The notes below the pieces were generated by a model that ran no database searches, was not told the origin of the DNA, and was given only the letters and a program-made list of their open reading frames with translations. Both the position numbers and the translations under genes were made by a program. A stretch of 53,542 nt of DNA from Chromatiales bacterium. GTDB taxonomy: Bacteria; Pseudomonadota; Gammaproteobacteria; Steroidobacterales; GCA-2729495. Location of the stretch: positions 1-53,542 of the forward strand of contig JAFIFS010000033.1 of assembly GCA_020831895.1 (NCBI GenBank), given 5' to 3'. Every line of letters begins with the position of its first letter. Within the stretch, counting starts at the first letter, position 1. Of this stretch, positions 46,241-53,542 are shown piece after piece.

Positions 46241-49200
46241 ATGAGTGAGCTGATGGCCCAGCCGCTGGAGATCGTCAACGACGAGCTGGCCGTCACCCTG
46301 GGTGAGGCGCGGGCCGCGCTGGAGCAGTTCGCCGACGGAGAGGGTACTGCGCATCTCGAGCGCTGCGCGGCGCTGCTGCATACCGCGCGGGGCGTTCTGC
46401 AGCTTACGCAGACTTACGGCGCGAGCCTGCTGGCCGAGGAAATGGAGCAGACCTGCCGTTTCCTTGCCAGCCTGAGGCGGGAGGATGCCGCAGCCCACGA
46501 GGAGGGTATCGATGCCCTCATGCGCGCAGCCGTCCAGCTTCCCGCGTACGTGGATCGCATCCTGGGTGGCGGGCGTGACCTGCCGCTGGTGCTCCTGCCA
46601 CTGCTCAACGACCTGCGCGCCACGCGAGGCCGCCCGCTGCTGTCCGAGAGCACGCTGCTGCTGCTCAACTCCGAAGGTCCGTCGGTGCCGCCCAAGATTT
46701 CCCACCAGGCTTCTGGTGAGGATATCCAGCAGCTGGCGCGCGAGCTCCGGCCGCGTTACCAGCTTGCGCTGCTGGCGCTGATCCGGGGTGAGTCCCAGCA
46801 GGCCGCTGTCGCGCGCATGGCCGAGGTCGCAGCGCGGCTGGAGGCCGCCGCGACCGAGGCACCTGTGTACCAGCTGTGGTGGGTGGTATCCGGGGTTCTG
46901 GAGGGCCTGGGCGAAGGCGGCCTCGAGCCCGGCGTGTCCCTGAAGCGCCTGCTTGGTCAGACTGACCGCGAGCTGCGCCGCCTGCATGCCCAGGGCGAAG
47001 CGCAGTTCGCGCGCCAGCCGCCGGCGGACCTGCTGAACAACCTGCTCTATTACGTGGCGCGTGCGCAGAGCGCCGGGGAGCGCGTGAGCGCGATCCGCGA
47101 TGCGTTCAACCTGGCTGGCCTGATTCCGGGGGATGCGCAGGTCGAAGCAGCGCGCCAGAGCCTCGCCGCACCCAGTGTGCGCCTGATGCAGACCGTCGCC
47201 GCTGCGATTCGCGAGGATCTTGCGCGGGTCAAGGATGTGCTCGACATCTACCTTCGCACGGGGATGAAGCGCTCCGAGGAGCTTTTCCCCCAAGTGGAGC
47301 TGCTGAAGAAGATCGGTGACACGCTGGGCGTACTGGGCCTCGGGGGTCTCCGGGAGACCGTGCAGTCCCGCCGGCGGGACCTCGAGCTGATGGTGGCCGG
47401 CGAGCAGCCGCCTGACGAGACCGCGCTCGTCGGGCTGGCGGCAGACCTGCTCGACGTGGAGGACCAGCTGGAGCGCGCGCTGATCGACCTGGTCCGTCCT
47501 GATCCGGCCGAAGACCCTGCCCGGGCCGACGCCGATGCGGCGGACGACAGCGAGTTCGCGCCCGTTGCGCGTGCAGTGCTGCGCGAGTGCCTGGTCAACC
47601 TCGTACGGGTCAAGGAGACGATTACCGAGGTGGCCGAGCATGGGGGCGACAGCGTGACGCTGGACCAGGTCCCCGGCCTGCTGCGGGGGCTGGTCTCCGC
47701 ACTGATGATGCTCGGACGGGAGCGTGCTGCGCGGCTGGCAGAGAGCATCATCCGCCACACCCGCGAGGTGGTCCGCCGCAGCTATCCCGACGAAGGCCGC
47801 TCGGACCTCGAACGCCTCGCTGACGCCATCGTCAGCCTGGAGTTTTATCTGGAGACTCTGCAGGCCGGCCGCCGGGAACCCTCCTGGATGCTCGACAACG
47901 CCGACCGCTCGCTCGATGCGATCGGCCGTCCGCAGGCGCAGCCGGCGCTGGCCGGGGCCGAGGTCTCGCTGGCGGCGGTCGAGGATGAATTGCCGGCGAC
48001 CGTCGTGGCCGGTGCGCGCACGCGCCTGGTGCCTGACGCCGAGCGTCCGGTGATCGCCGCTGCCGGCCCGCGCATAGACCCGGAGATCCTCGAACTGTTC
48101 ATCGAGGAGGCAAGGGAAGCGATCGACACCATCAATGCGCAGTTCCCGGTGTGGCTGCAGGATGAGCAGGCCGAAGAGGCGCTCAAGACCATTCGCCGCT
48201 CCTTCCACACGCTGAAGGGCAGCGGCCGCATCGTCGGCGCCGAGCTTTTCGGCGAGTACTGCTGGAGTGTCGAGAAGCTGCTCAACCGGATCATCGACGG
48301 CAGTCTGGCGCGCACAGCGGGGCTGATCGCACTGCTCCAGCGGGCCATCATCGCCTTGCCTGAGCTGCTCGAGCAGCTTGAGGTCGGGAGCGAGCCGGTC
48401 ACGGATATCGGGGCGCTCATGCGGGAAGCGGAGGCCTGGTCGACGAACCCGCAGCCCGTGCCCGAGCCTCCGGTCGAAAGCGAGACTGCCCCGGTGCCGG
48501 CCCACGGCATGGATCCCGTGCTGCTCGACATACTGACTCGCGAAATGGCCGAACATCTGGCCGTGCTGCGTGATTTCGCTCATGGCGCGTCCGGGCAGCC
48601 TGTCCCGCCGCGGGTCTCCGAGGCGGTTCATCGCGCCGCACATACCCTGCATGGCAGCCTGACAATGGCCCGGGTCGAGGTGGCGACCCCGGTCAGCCGC
48701 CTGCTGCAGGACGCAGTGACGGCCACCTATGCTGCCGGCCAGCCCGCAACGCCTCCACTCCTTGCGGGCTGCCGGGCTGCTGTCGATTACTTTGCCGGGC
48801 TGATGGCACACCTCCAGGATACTGAGGTGCCGGCGCCCGACTGCGGGCCGGTGCTGGAGCAGCTGGCCGCGCTCGCGGGAGTTTCAGCATCGCCGCAGGC
48901 TCCCGAAGCGACCAGAGCCGAGCCCGAGCCGGGAGATCCCGGTGTCGGTGACCCTGCCGGCGCTGGGTCCCCGGGCATGGCAGCCACGGTCTTCGATCTG
49001 GAGCTGGCCGCGATCTTTGCCGAGGAGGCTGCCGAGCTGCTCGAGTCCTCCGAGCATGCGCTCACTCGCCTTCGTGACGGCGACGAGCCCGCCGACGCGC
49101 TGGCAGAGTTGCAGAGGCAGCTGCACACGCTGAAGGGCGGGGCACGGATGGCCGCCCTGTTCCCGATGGCCGACCTGAGCCATGAGCTCGAGAGTCTGCT

Positions 49201-51850
49201 CCTGCGCACCGACGCGCCCCGGCTGAGCCGGGATGCGTCGCTCCAGGCGCTGGTCCAGACCAGTCTCGACCACCTGCACCAGCTGCGTGACCAGCTCGCG
49301 GGCGGTGCTGCCATGGAGCTGCCGCTGGACCTTATGAAGCAGCTGAACTCTGCTGCACGGGGCGCGGCGCCCAGTATGCCGGCGGATGAGCCGGCCCGTG
49401 TCGAACCGGATCTGGCGGTCGATACGCCTGCTGAAGACGCATCTGCGCAGTCTGCCGACCTGCGCGCAGCTGCCGGAAAGGTGCCGCCGGAGCCAGAAGT
49501 GCAGCCATCCCAGCTGGTTGCCAGTGAGGCGGAGGCGCCTTGGCCCACGCTGGAACCAGAGCCGGACCTGCCAGAGACGGCCACGGAGGCCGGGCCGGAG
49601 GTCTCGCCCGAGCCCGAGGTTGGCGCAGAGCCGGCAGCTCTGGACGCGCCGGAACCGGAACTGGACTTGGAGTCCGGACCGGCGGCCGTGCCAGCCCCTG
49701 GCACAGAAGAGCAGCCCGAGGAGCCAGCGCAATCCCTGGCTGCAGCGCCCGCTGCCAGCGGCCCGGAGGCGCTGCTGGACGCTGGTACGGACGCGATTCT
49801 CTCTGCGCTGCCGGGCGAAAGCGAGGCCCCGCTCGCCGGAGAGCCGCCCCCGGCCGAGCGCGGCTCCGACGCGGCGGTGCCCGACTCCGACGGAGATACC
49901 GGGAAGCCCGCGGAGGCCGAACCCGCGCCGGAGGCGCCGGCCTCAACACTGCCTGCGCTGGATCGGCTGGTGGCGCTCGCCAGAGAGCTGCGTGCTCCAC
50001 CGGTCCGGCCGGCCGACACGCCGCGACCCGAGCAGCGCCCCGCAGAGCCACGTGAGCTGGCCCGGGTTGATGCGGGGCTGCTCGAGCAGCTGCTCAATGG
50101 CGCCGGCGAGATCAGTATTGCCAATGCGCGCCTGTCCCAGCAGCTCAACTCGGTCCAGTTCCACCTCGAGGAGCTGGGCCAGACTGTCGTGCGGCTGCGC
50201 AACCAGCTGCGCAAGCTCGAGATCGAGACCGAGGCGCAGATCCTGTGGCGACACCAGAACGAGCCGGATGGACGTGGCGACTTCGATCCGCTGGAGATGG
50301 ACCGTTATTCAGGCATCCAGCAGCTGTCGCGCGGACTGGCAGAGACCGCAAGCGATGTCAGCAGCCTGCGGGACCTGCTGGACCAGCTGACCGCGGATGC
50401 CGAGTCCCTGCTGGTCCAGCAGGCGCGGACGGCCAACGACCTGCAGGACGGCCTCATGCGCACGCGCATGGTCCCGTTCGAACAGCACAGCTCCCGCCTC
50501 GCCCGGCTCGTGCGTCAGGCTGCGCGTGATGCCGGCAAGCAGGCCGAGCTGCACATAGAGGGCAGCGGGGAGCTCGACCGGCATGTCCTGGAGCAGATGC
50601 TGCCGGCTTTCGAGCACATGCTGCGCAACGCCGTCGTGCACGGCATCGAGTTCCCGCCTGAGCGCACCGCCCTCGGCAAGCCTGACACTGGCCGCATCCT
50701 GATCAGCCTTTACCGGGAAGGCAGCGAGGTCGTGATCATCGTGTCGGATGATGGCCGCGGACTGGACGTGGACGGGATCCGCCGCAAGGCGCTGGAGCTT
50801 GGCCTCATCACGCCCGAGATGACAGTCACCGATGAGGAGGCCATGCAGTTCATCCTGCGCCCGGGTTTCAGCACCGCCGAGCGCCTGACACAGGCTGCCG
50901 GGCGCGGCGTAGGCATGGACGTCGTTGCCAGCCAGATCGCCCGCCTTGGCGGTACACTGTCCCTCGCCGCCGAGCGTGGCCTGGGATCCCGGTTCACGGT
51001 CCGGCTTCCGTTCACGCTTGCCGTGACCCAGGCACTGATCGTGCGGGTGGGCAGCGAGCTCTACGCGCTGCCCCTGCCCACGGTCGAGGGCGTGATCCGC
51101 CTGGTGCGCGTAGAGTTTGACCAGCGTATGCGCCAGGCCGAGCCGATGGTCGAGTACGGCGGCCAGCGGTACCAGCTGCGCCATCTGGGCCAGTACCTCG
51201 GCATGCCGGCGGCACGCCCCGCTGATGACCAGGAGCGGGTTTCCGTGATTCTCGTGCGTGCCGGGGAAAACTCGACCGCCCTGGTCACGGACGAGATGCT
51301 TGATAGCCGGGAGGTCGTCGTCAAGTCTGTGGGCCCGCAGCTGGCGACGATCCGCGGCATCACGGGGGCGACCATACTGGGCGACGGAAGGATCGCGGTG
51401 ATACTGGACGCCGGCGCCCTGGTGCGCTCGGTGCGGCCACTGACCCGGGAGGACGGTCACGCGGCGCCAACGGCAGCGGTGGGGCCGCTCGCACTGGTGG
51501 TCGATGACTCCATCACGATGCGGCGTGTGACCCAGCGATTCCTGGAACGCAACGGCTTTCGCGTGCTGACGGCCAAGGACGGTGTGGAGGCGATCAGTGT
51601 CCTGCAGGACCATCTGCCGGACATCGTGCTGCTGGACGTCGAGATGCCTCGCATGGATGGGTACGAGTTTGCGCGACACGTGCGCAACAATCCGGGCACG
51701 GAGAATCTACCCATCATCATGATCACGTCGCGGGTCAGCGACAAGCACCGTGCGCGCGCCATCGAGTGCGGCGTCAACGACTACATCGGAAAGCCTTACC
51801 AGGAGCAGCAGCTGCTCGAAGCCGTGCATAACCAGCTGGAGTACCTATGA
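46241..51850 (+). CDS. chpA: Chemotaxis histidine kinase ChpA/PilL, multi-HPt hybrid
   Basis: The central CheA-type kinase of the Chp system, 1869 residues. N-terminal region (1-600) is helical, with a degenerate HPt-like site at H47 (LLHTARGVLQL). Three canonical HPt motifs follow: H656 (FHTLKGSGRIVG), H801 (AHTLHGSLTMAR) and H962 (LHTLKGGARMAA). A Pro/Glu/Ala linker (about 1050-1255) leads to the dimerisation and kinase core (HMLRNAVVHGIEFPPER, SDDGRGLDVDG, GRGVGMDVVASQIARLGG), a CheW-like domain, and a receiver with D1799 (LLDVEMPRMDGYEF). P. aeruginosa ChpA has eight phosphotransfer sites in 2472 residues, so this is a reduced version. The stop overlaps chpC (ATGA). Confidence 0.95.
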   Translation: MSELMAQPLEIVNDELAVTLGEARAALEQFADGEGTAHLERCAALLHTARGVLQLTQTYGASLLAEEMEQTCRFLASLRREDAAAHEEGIDALMRAAVQLPAYVDRILGGGRDLPLVLLPLLNDLRATRGRPLLSESTLLLLNSEGPSVPPKISHQASGEDIQQLARELRPRYQLALLALIRGESQQAAVARMAEVAARLEAAATEAPVYQLWWVVSGVLEGLGEGGLEPGVSLKRLLGQTDRELRRLHAQGEAQFARQPPADLLNNLLYYVARAQSAGERVSAIRDAFNLAGLIPGDAQVEAARQSLAAPSVRLMQTVAAAIREDLARVKDVLDIYLRTGMKRSEELFPQVELLKKIGDTLGVLGLGGLRETVQSRRRDLELMVAGEQPPDETALVGLAADLLDVEDQLERALIDLVRPDPAEDPARADADAADDSEFAPVARAVLRECLVNLVRVKETITEVAEHGGDSVTLDQVPGLLRGLVSALMMLGRERAARLAESIIRHTREVVRRSYPDEGRSDLERLADAIVSLEFYLETLQAGRREPSWMLDNADRSLDAIGRPQAQPALAGAEVSLAAVEDELPATVVAGARTRLVPDAERPVIAAAGPRIDPEILELFIEEAREAIDTINAQFPVWLQDEQAEEALKTIRRSFHTLKGSGRIVGAELFGEYCWSVEKLLNRIIDGSLARTAGLIALLQRAIIALPELLEQLEVGSEPVTDIGALMREAEAWSTNPQPVPEPPVESETAPVPAHGMDPVLLDILTREMAEHLAVLRDFAHGASGQPVPPRVSEAVHRAAHTLHGSLTMARVEVATPVSRLLQDAVTATYAAGQPATPPLLAGCRAAVDYFAGLMAHLQDTEVPAPDCGPVLEQLAALAGVSASPQAPEATRAEPEPGDPGVGDPAGAGSPGMAATVFDLELAAIFAEEAAELLESSEHALTRLRDGDEPADALAELQRQLHTLKGGARMAALFPMADLSHELESLLLRTDAPRLSRDASLQALVQTSLDHLHQLRDQLAGGAAMELPLDLMKQLNSAARGAAPSMPADEPARVEPDLAVDTPAEDASAQSADLRAAAGKVPPEPEVQPSQLVASEAEAPWPTLEPEPDLPETATEAGPEVSPEPEVGAEPAALDAPEPELDLESGPAAVPAPGTEEQPEEPAQSLAAAPAASGPEALLDAGTDAILSALPGESEAPLAGEPPPAERGSDAAVPDSDGDTGKPAEAEPAPEAPASTLPALDRLVALARELRAPPVRPADTPRPEQRPAEPRELARVDAGLLEQLLNGAGEISIANARLSQQLNSVQFHLEELGQTVVRLRNQLRKLEIETEAQILWRHQNEPDGRGDFDPLEMDRYSGIQQLSRGLAETASDVSSLRDLLDQLTADAESLLVQQARTANDLQDGLMRTRMVPFEQHSSRLARLVRQAARDAGKQAELHIEGSGELDRHVLEQMLPAFEHMLRNAVVHGIEFPPERTALGKPDTGRILISLYREGSEVVIIVSDDGRGLDVDGIRRKALELGLITPEMTVTDEEAMQFILRPGFSTAERLTQAAGRGVGMDVVASQIARLGGTLSLAAERGLGSRFTVRLPFTLAVTQALIVRVGSELYALPLPTVEGVIRLVRVEFDQRMRQAEPMVEYGGQRYQLRHLGQYLGMPAARPADDQERVSVILVRAGENSTALVTDEMLDSREVVVKSVGPQLATIRGITGATILGDGRIAVILDAGALVRSVRPLTREDGHAAPTAAVGPLALVVDDSITMRRVTQRFLERNGFRVLTAKDGVEAISVLQDHLPDIVLLDVEMPRMDGYEFARHVRNNPGTENLPIIMITSRVSDKHRARAIECGVNDYIGKPYQEQQLLEAVHNQLEYL

Positions 51851-52323
51851 GCGTCGATACCGCCGGCAATGGCGCCAGCGATGAGCTCTACAGCCTCCTG
51901 ATCCCGCTACAGGGTGCCCGGCTGCTGCTGCCGCGCACCTGCGTCGTCGAGGTGTTGCGCAACGAGCTGGCGCCGGACGAGGCGCCCGCCGAGGACTGGC
52001 TGATGGGCCGGGTCGCCTGGAACGGGCTCACCGTGCCTGTCATTTCGTTCGAGCGCCTGGCCGGGCTGGGCAGCGCGCTGCCCGGGCCACGGACACGCAT
52101 CGCGCTCGTCCGTGCGCTCGATGGGCGCCTGCCGGGCTGCTTCGGTGTGCTGACCGAGGGGTTTCCGCAGCTGATCAGGGTCAACCGCCAGGTCCTGTCG
52201 CCCCATGATCCGCACCCCTGGCCTGCGGACGGGCCGGTGCTGTGTCAGGTCAGGATGATCAACGAGCTGCCCCTGTTGCCTGACCTGGACCGGATCGAAG
52301 AGTTGCTCAGCGAACGCCTGTAA
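51847..52323 (+). CDS. chpC: CheW-like adaptor ChpC
   Basis: A 158-residue CheW-domain protein: YSLLIPLQGARLLLPRTCVVEVLRNE, WLMGRVAWNGLTVPVISFERLAG, IALVRALDGRLPGCFGVLTEGFPQLIRV. It resembles ChpC of Pseudomonas, an accessory adaptor beside ChpA. It directly follows chpA, whereas in P. aeruginosa chpB (a CheB methylesterase) stands between. It ends in a 17-base overlap with the convergent unknown gene. Confidence 0.9.
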   Translation: MSVDTAGNGASDELYSLLIPLQGARLLLPRTCVVEVLRNELAPDEAPAEDWLMGRVAWNGLTVPVISFERLAGLGSALPGPRTRIALVRALDGRLPGCFGVLTEGFPQLIRVNRQVLSPHDPHPWPADGPVLCQVRMINELPLLPDLDRIEELLSERL

Positions 52324-53542
52324 ATCGTCGCCGCAGTGAGCGCCCCAGGCGGTAGATGGGCCGCGGAACCATGCGCAGACCAGCCGCGGTCAACTTCTGG
52401 CGCACCGTGAACCGGTGCCCGCTGCAGTTCGCGTAGTCCAGCAGTTCATTCGTCAGTGGCCGCTTGGCGCCGCCTGACAGGAGCTCCGTACAGATGTAGC
52501 GGTGCCGCACGTGGCGCCAGGCATCGAGCCGAAACACCTCGGCGAACTGATCCAGCTGCCCCAGCAGCTCGAGCGTGAACAGGGTGCGGCAGCACTTTCT
52601 GCAGGTTGAGCAGTTCCGGCCATCCGCAGTCTCGGTGGCGCAGACGTTGAGATACCGCGATGCACCGGGCACTGCGGTCACCTGGCTGGTCTTGGTCACG
52701 CGGGAATGCTGGCTGCCGGCCGCGACCATGTCCAGGGTCTCGGTCGACAGCAGAGGCACGGCGACCGGATCGGCGAAGGCTGCATCGAAGGTCGGTCCGA
52801 CATGGAGATCACGGTAGTGAAAGGTGCTGGCGTAATAGAAGCGTCCGAGAAGCGGCTGGAGAGTCAGCGCCACAGCCAGGTTGCGTGTGGTATGTGTCTG
52901 CTCGAAGTCCAGGGGCAGAAGTTCAGCGAGGTTCGAGTCGACCGGAATGAATGGCAGGCCCGTTTCAGCCGGCCAGCCACCGACCAGGGCGTGACGCGAG
53001 CGGAACAGTGAACGGGCCCGCCGCGGATCCCGGGTTCCGTGAGAGCCGACATTGTTGAACAGCAGATGGGTGAGCCTGAAACCTTCCGGGACTGCGGCGA
53101 CGAAGTGATCATGCATCACTGAAAACGAGTCGACACCCGCGGAAAATCCGCTGCCCACGCCGCTCGGCTGACCTCTGGCGGCGGTGAGCGGAGCATGGAT
53201 GGGAACCGGCCTGAGCTGCGGCATCAGTGTGGTGAGCAGAGGCTGGTAGTGGTGGACGAGGTTGAAAGCGAGACGTGCTGATACCGGCGCCACAGACTCG
53301 ATCGCCTGACCCCGCGACATTGCCAGAAGCAGCGTAGCCACGAGAAACCCGTCGGCGCGGTCGATCAGCAAGTGTCCGGCATGTTCGGCCGGTACAGCGA
53401 ACCACAGTGTCTGGCTACCCTCCGACGTGTGGAGCGGGGCCAGCCCGCAGGCCGCGCCCACCCCCGCGCCCAGCGCTGGCGCCCCCACGCGCCACAAGCC
53501 TGGCGCCCCCCGGATGCGTACCGCCCCAGCCCCGCCCCGGGC
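52307..53542 (-). CDS. Protein of unknown function with PP-loop-like motif and C-terminal cysteine cluster (5' partial)
   Basis: The frame stays open to the window edge; TTG 53497 is the first possible start inside, but the true start is probably outside. About 412 residues are visible. GSGFSAGVDSFSVM resembles the ATP-binding SGGxDS loop of PP-loop ATPases. A cysteine group at CATETADGRNCSTCRKCC (CX9CX2CX2CC) could bind zinc or a cluster. The C-terminus is basic (IYRLGRSLRRRFTG). Similar unknown proteins are found next to polysaccharide or cofactor genes. No membrane span is evident. The function cannot be assigned. Confidence 0.6.
   Translation of the reverse strand, partial: ARGGAGAVRIRGAPGLWRVGAPALGAGVGAACGLAPLHTSEGSQTLWFAVPAEHAGHLLIDRADGFLVATLLLAMSRGQAIESVAPVSARLAFNLVHHYQPLLTTLMPQLRPVPIHAPLTAARGQPSGVGSGFSAGVDSFSVMHDHFVAAVPEGFRLTHLLFNNVGSHGTRDPRRARSLFRSRHALVGGWPAETGLPFIPVDSNLAELLPLDFEQTHTTRNLAVALTLQPLLGRFYYASTFHYRDLHVGPTFDAAFADPVAVPLLSTETLDMVAAGSQHSRVTKTSQVTAVPGASRYLNVCATETADGRNCSTCRKCCRTLFTLELLGQLDQFAEVFRLDAWRHVRHRYICTELLSGGAKRPLTNELLDYANCSGHRFTVRQKLTAAGLRMVPRPIYRLGRSLRRRFTGVR

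Noticed and set aside
45488..48811. 1107-residue open frame antisense to pilJ and chpA
   Set aside because: Spans two strongly supported genes on the other strand, has no recognisable domain, and reflects GC-rich third positions.
48787..50214. 475-residue Ser/Ala/Gly-rich frame antisense to the chpA linker
   Set aside because: Mirrors the Pro/Glu/Ala-rich linker of ChpA; low-complexity output is expected from repetitive GC-rich codons.

Overview
This is a high-GC, gene-dense segment of a Gammaproteobacterium. The basis is gene order. The block purD-purH-fis-(DUF3426)-prmA-accC-accB-aroQ-dsbD, the cutA/groESL divergence, and the block yggT-proC-yggS-pilT-pilU-...-ruvX-yqgE-tonB-gshB-pilG-pilH-pilI-pilJ-chpA-chpC all follow arrangements known from Pseudomonas, Xanthomonas and relatives. 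Base composition, frequent GTG starts and KdkA-type LPS suggest a lineage near Chromatiales, Xanthomonadales or Nevskiales. I cannot name a genus. There are no rRNA or tRNA genes, insertion sequences, CRISPR arrays or phage genes, and no gene-free stretch exceeds about 250 bases.

Layout. (1) 1-12.1 kb, all minus strand: a partial membrane protein, ArfB ribosome rescue, purine synthesis (purD, purH), Fis, a zinc-ribbon/DUF3426 membrane protein, PrmA, the biotin arm of acetyl-CoA carboxylase (accBC), AroQ, a thioredoxin-like protein, DsbD with a duplicated N-terminal redox domain, and CutA. (2) 12.1-17.2 kb, plus strand: groES-groEL behind a CIRCE-like operator with a clear terminator, then glnE. 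(3) 17.3-23.3 kb: a zinc-finger protein and lipopolysaccharide genes (GT4 glycosyltransferase, hldD, waaF, a second heptosyltransferase, Kdo kinase, lipid A acyltransferase). (4) 23.3-33.6 kb: HtpX, an M14-type lipoprotein, a LysM transglycosylase coupled to an L,D-transpeptidase, PpnN, two small unknown genes, HtpG behind a textbook sigma-32 promoter, an alpha/beta hydrolase, a TerB-like protein and a DUF4426 lipoprotein. (5) 33.7-53.5 kb: yggT-proC-yggS, three consecutive PilT-class ATPases, an orphan PyrK-like flavoprotein, ruvX-yqgE-tonB-gshB, the Chp (twitching chemosensory) operon, and a partial gene of unknown function.

How the genes work together. The largest functional unit is type IV pilus retraction (pilT, pilU and a third paralogue) with its Chp signalling system. 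The array here is reduced: PilJ has lost its periplasmic sensory domain, and no CheR (pilK) or CheB (chpB) gene is present. A second theme is protein quality control: groESL, htpX and htpG all have CTTGAAA-type boxes upstream. A third is envelope building: LPS core, lipid A acylation, peptidoglycan cleavage and cross-linking. The most checkable anomalies are the Kdo kinase frame, which has no usable start codon and could be repaired by one G, the sensor-less PilJ, the tandem nDsbD domain, and the third PilT-class ATPase.
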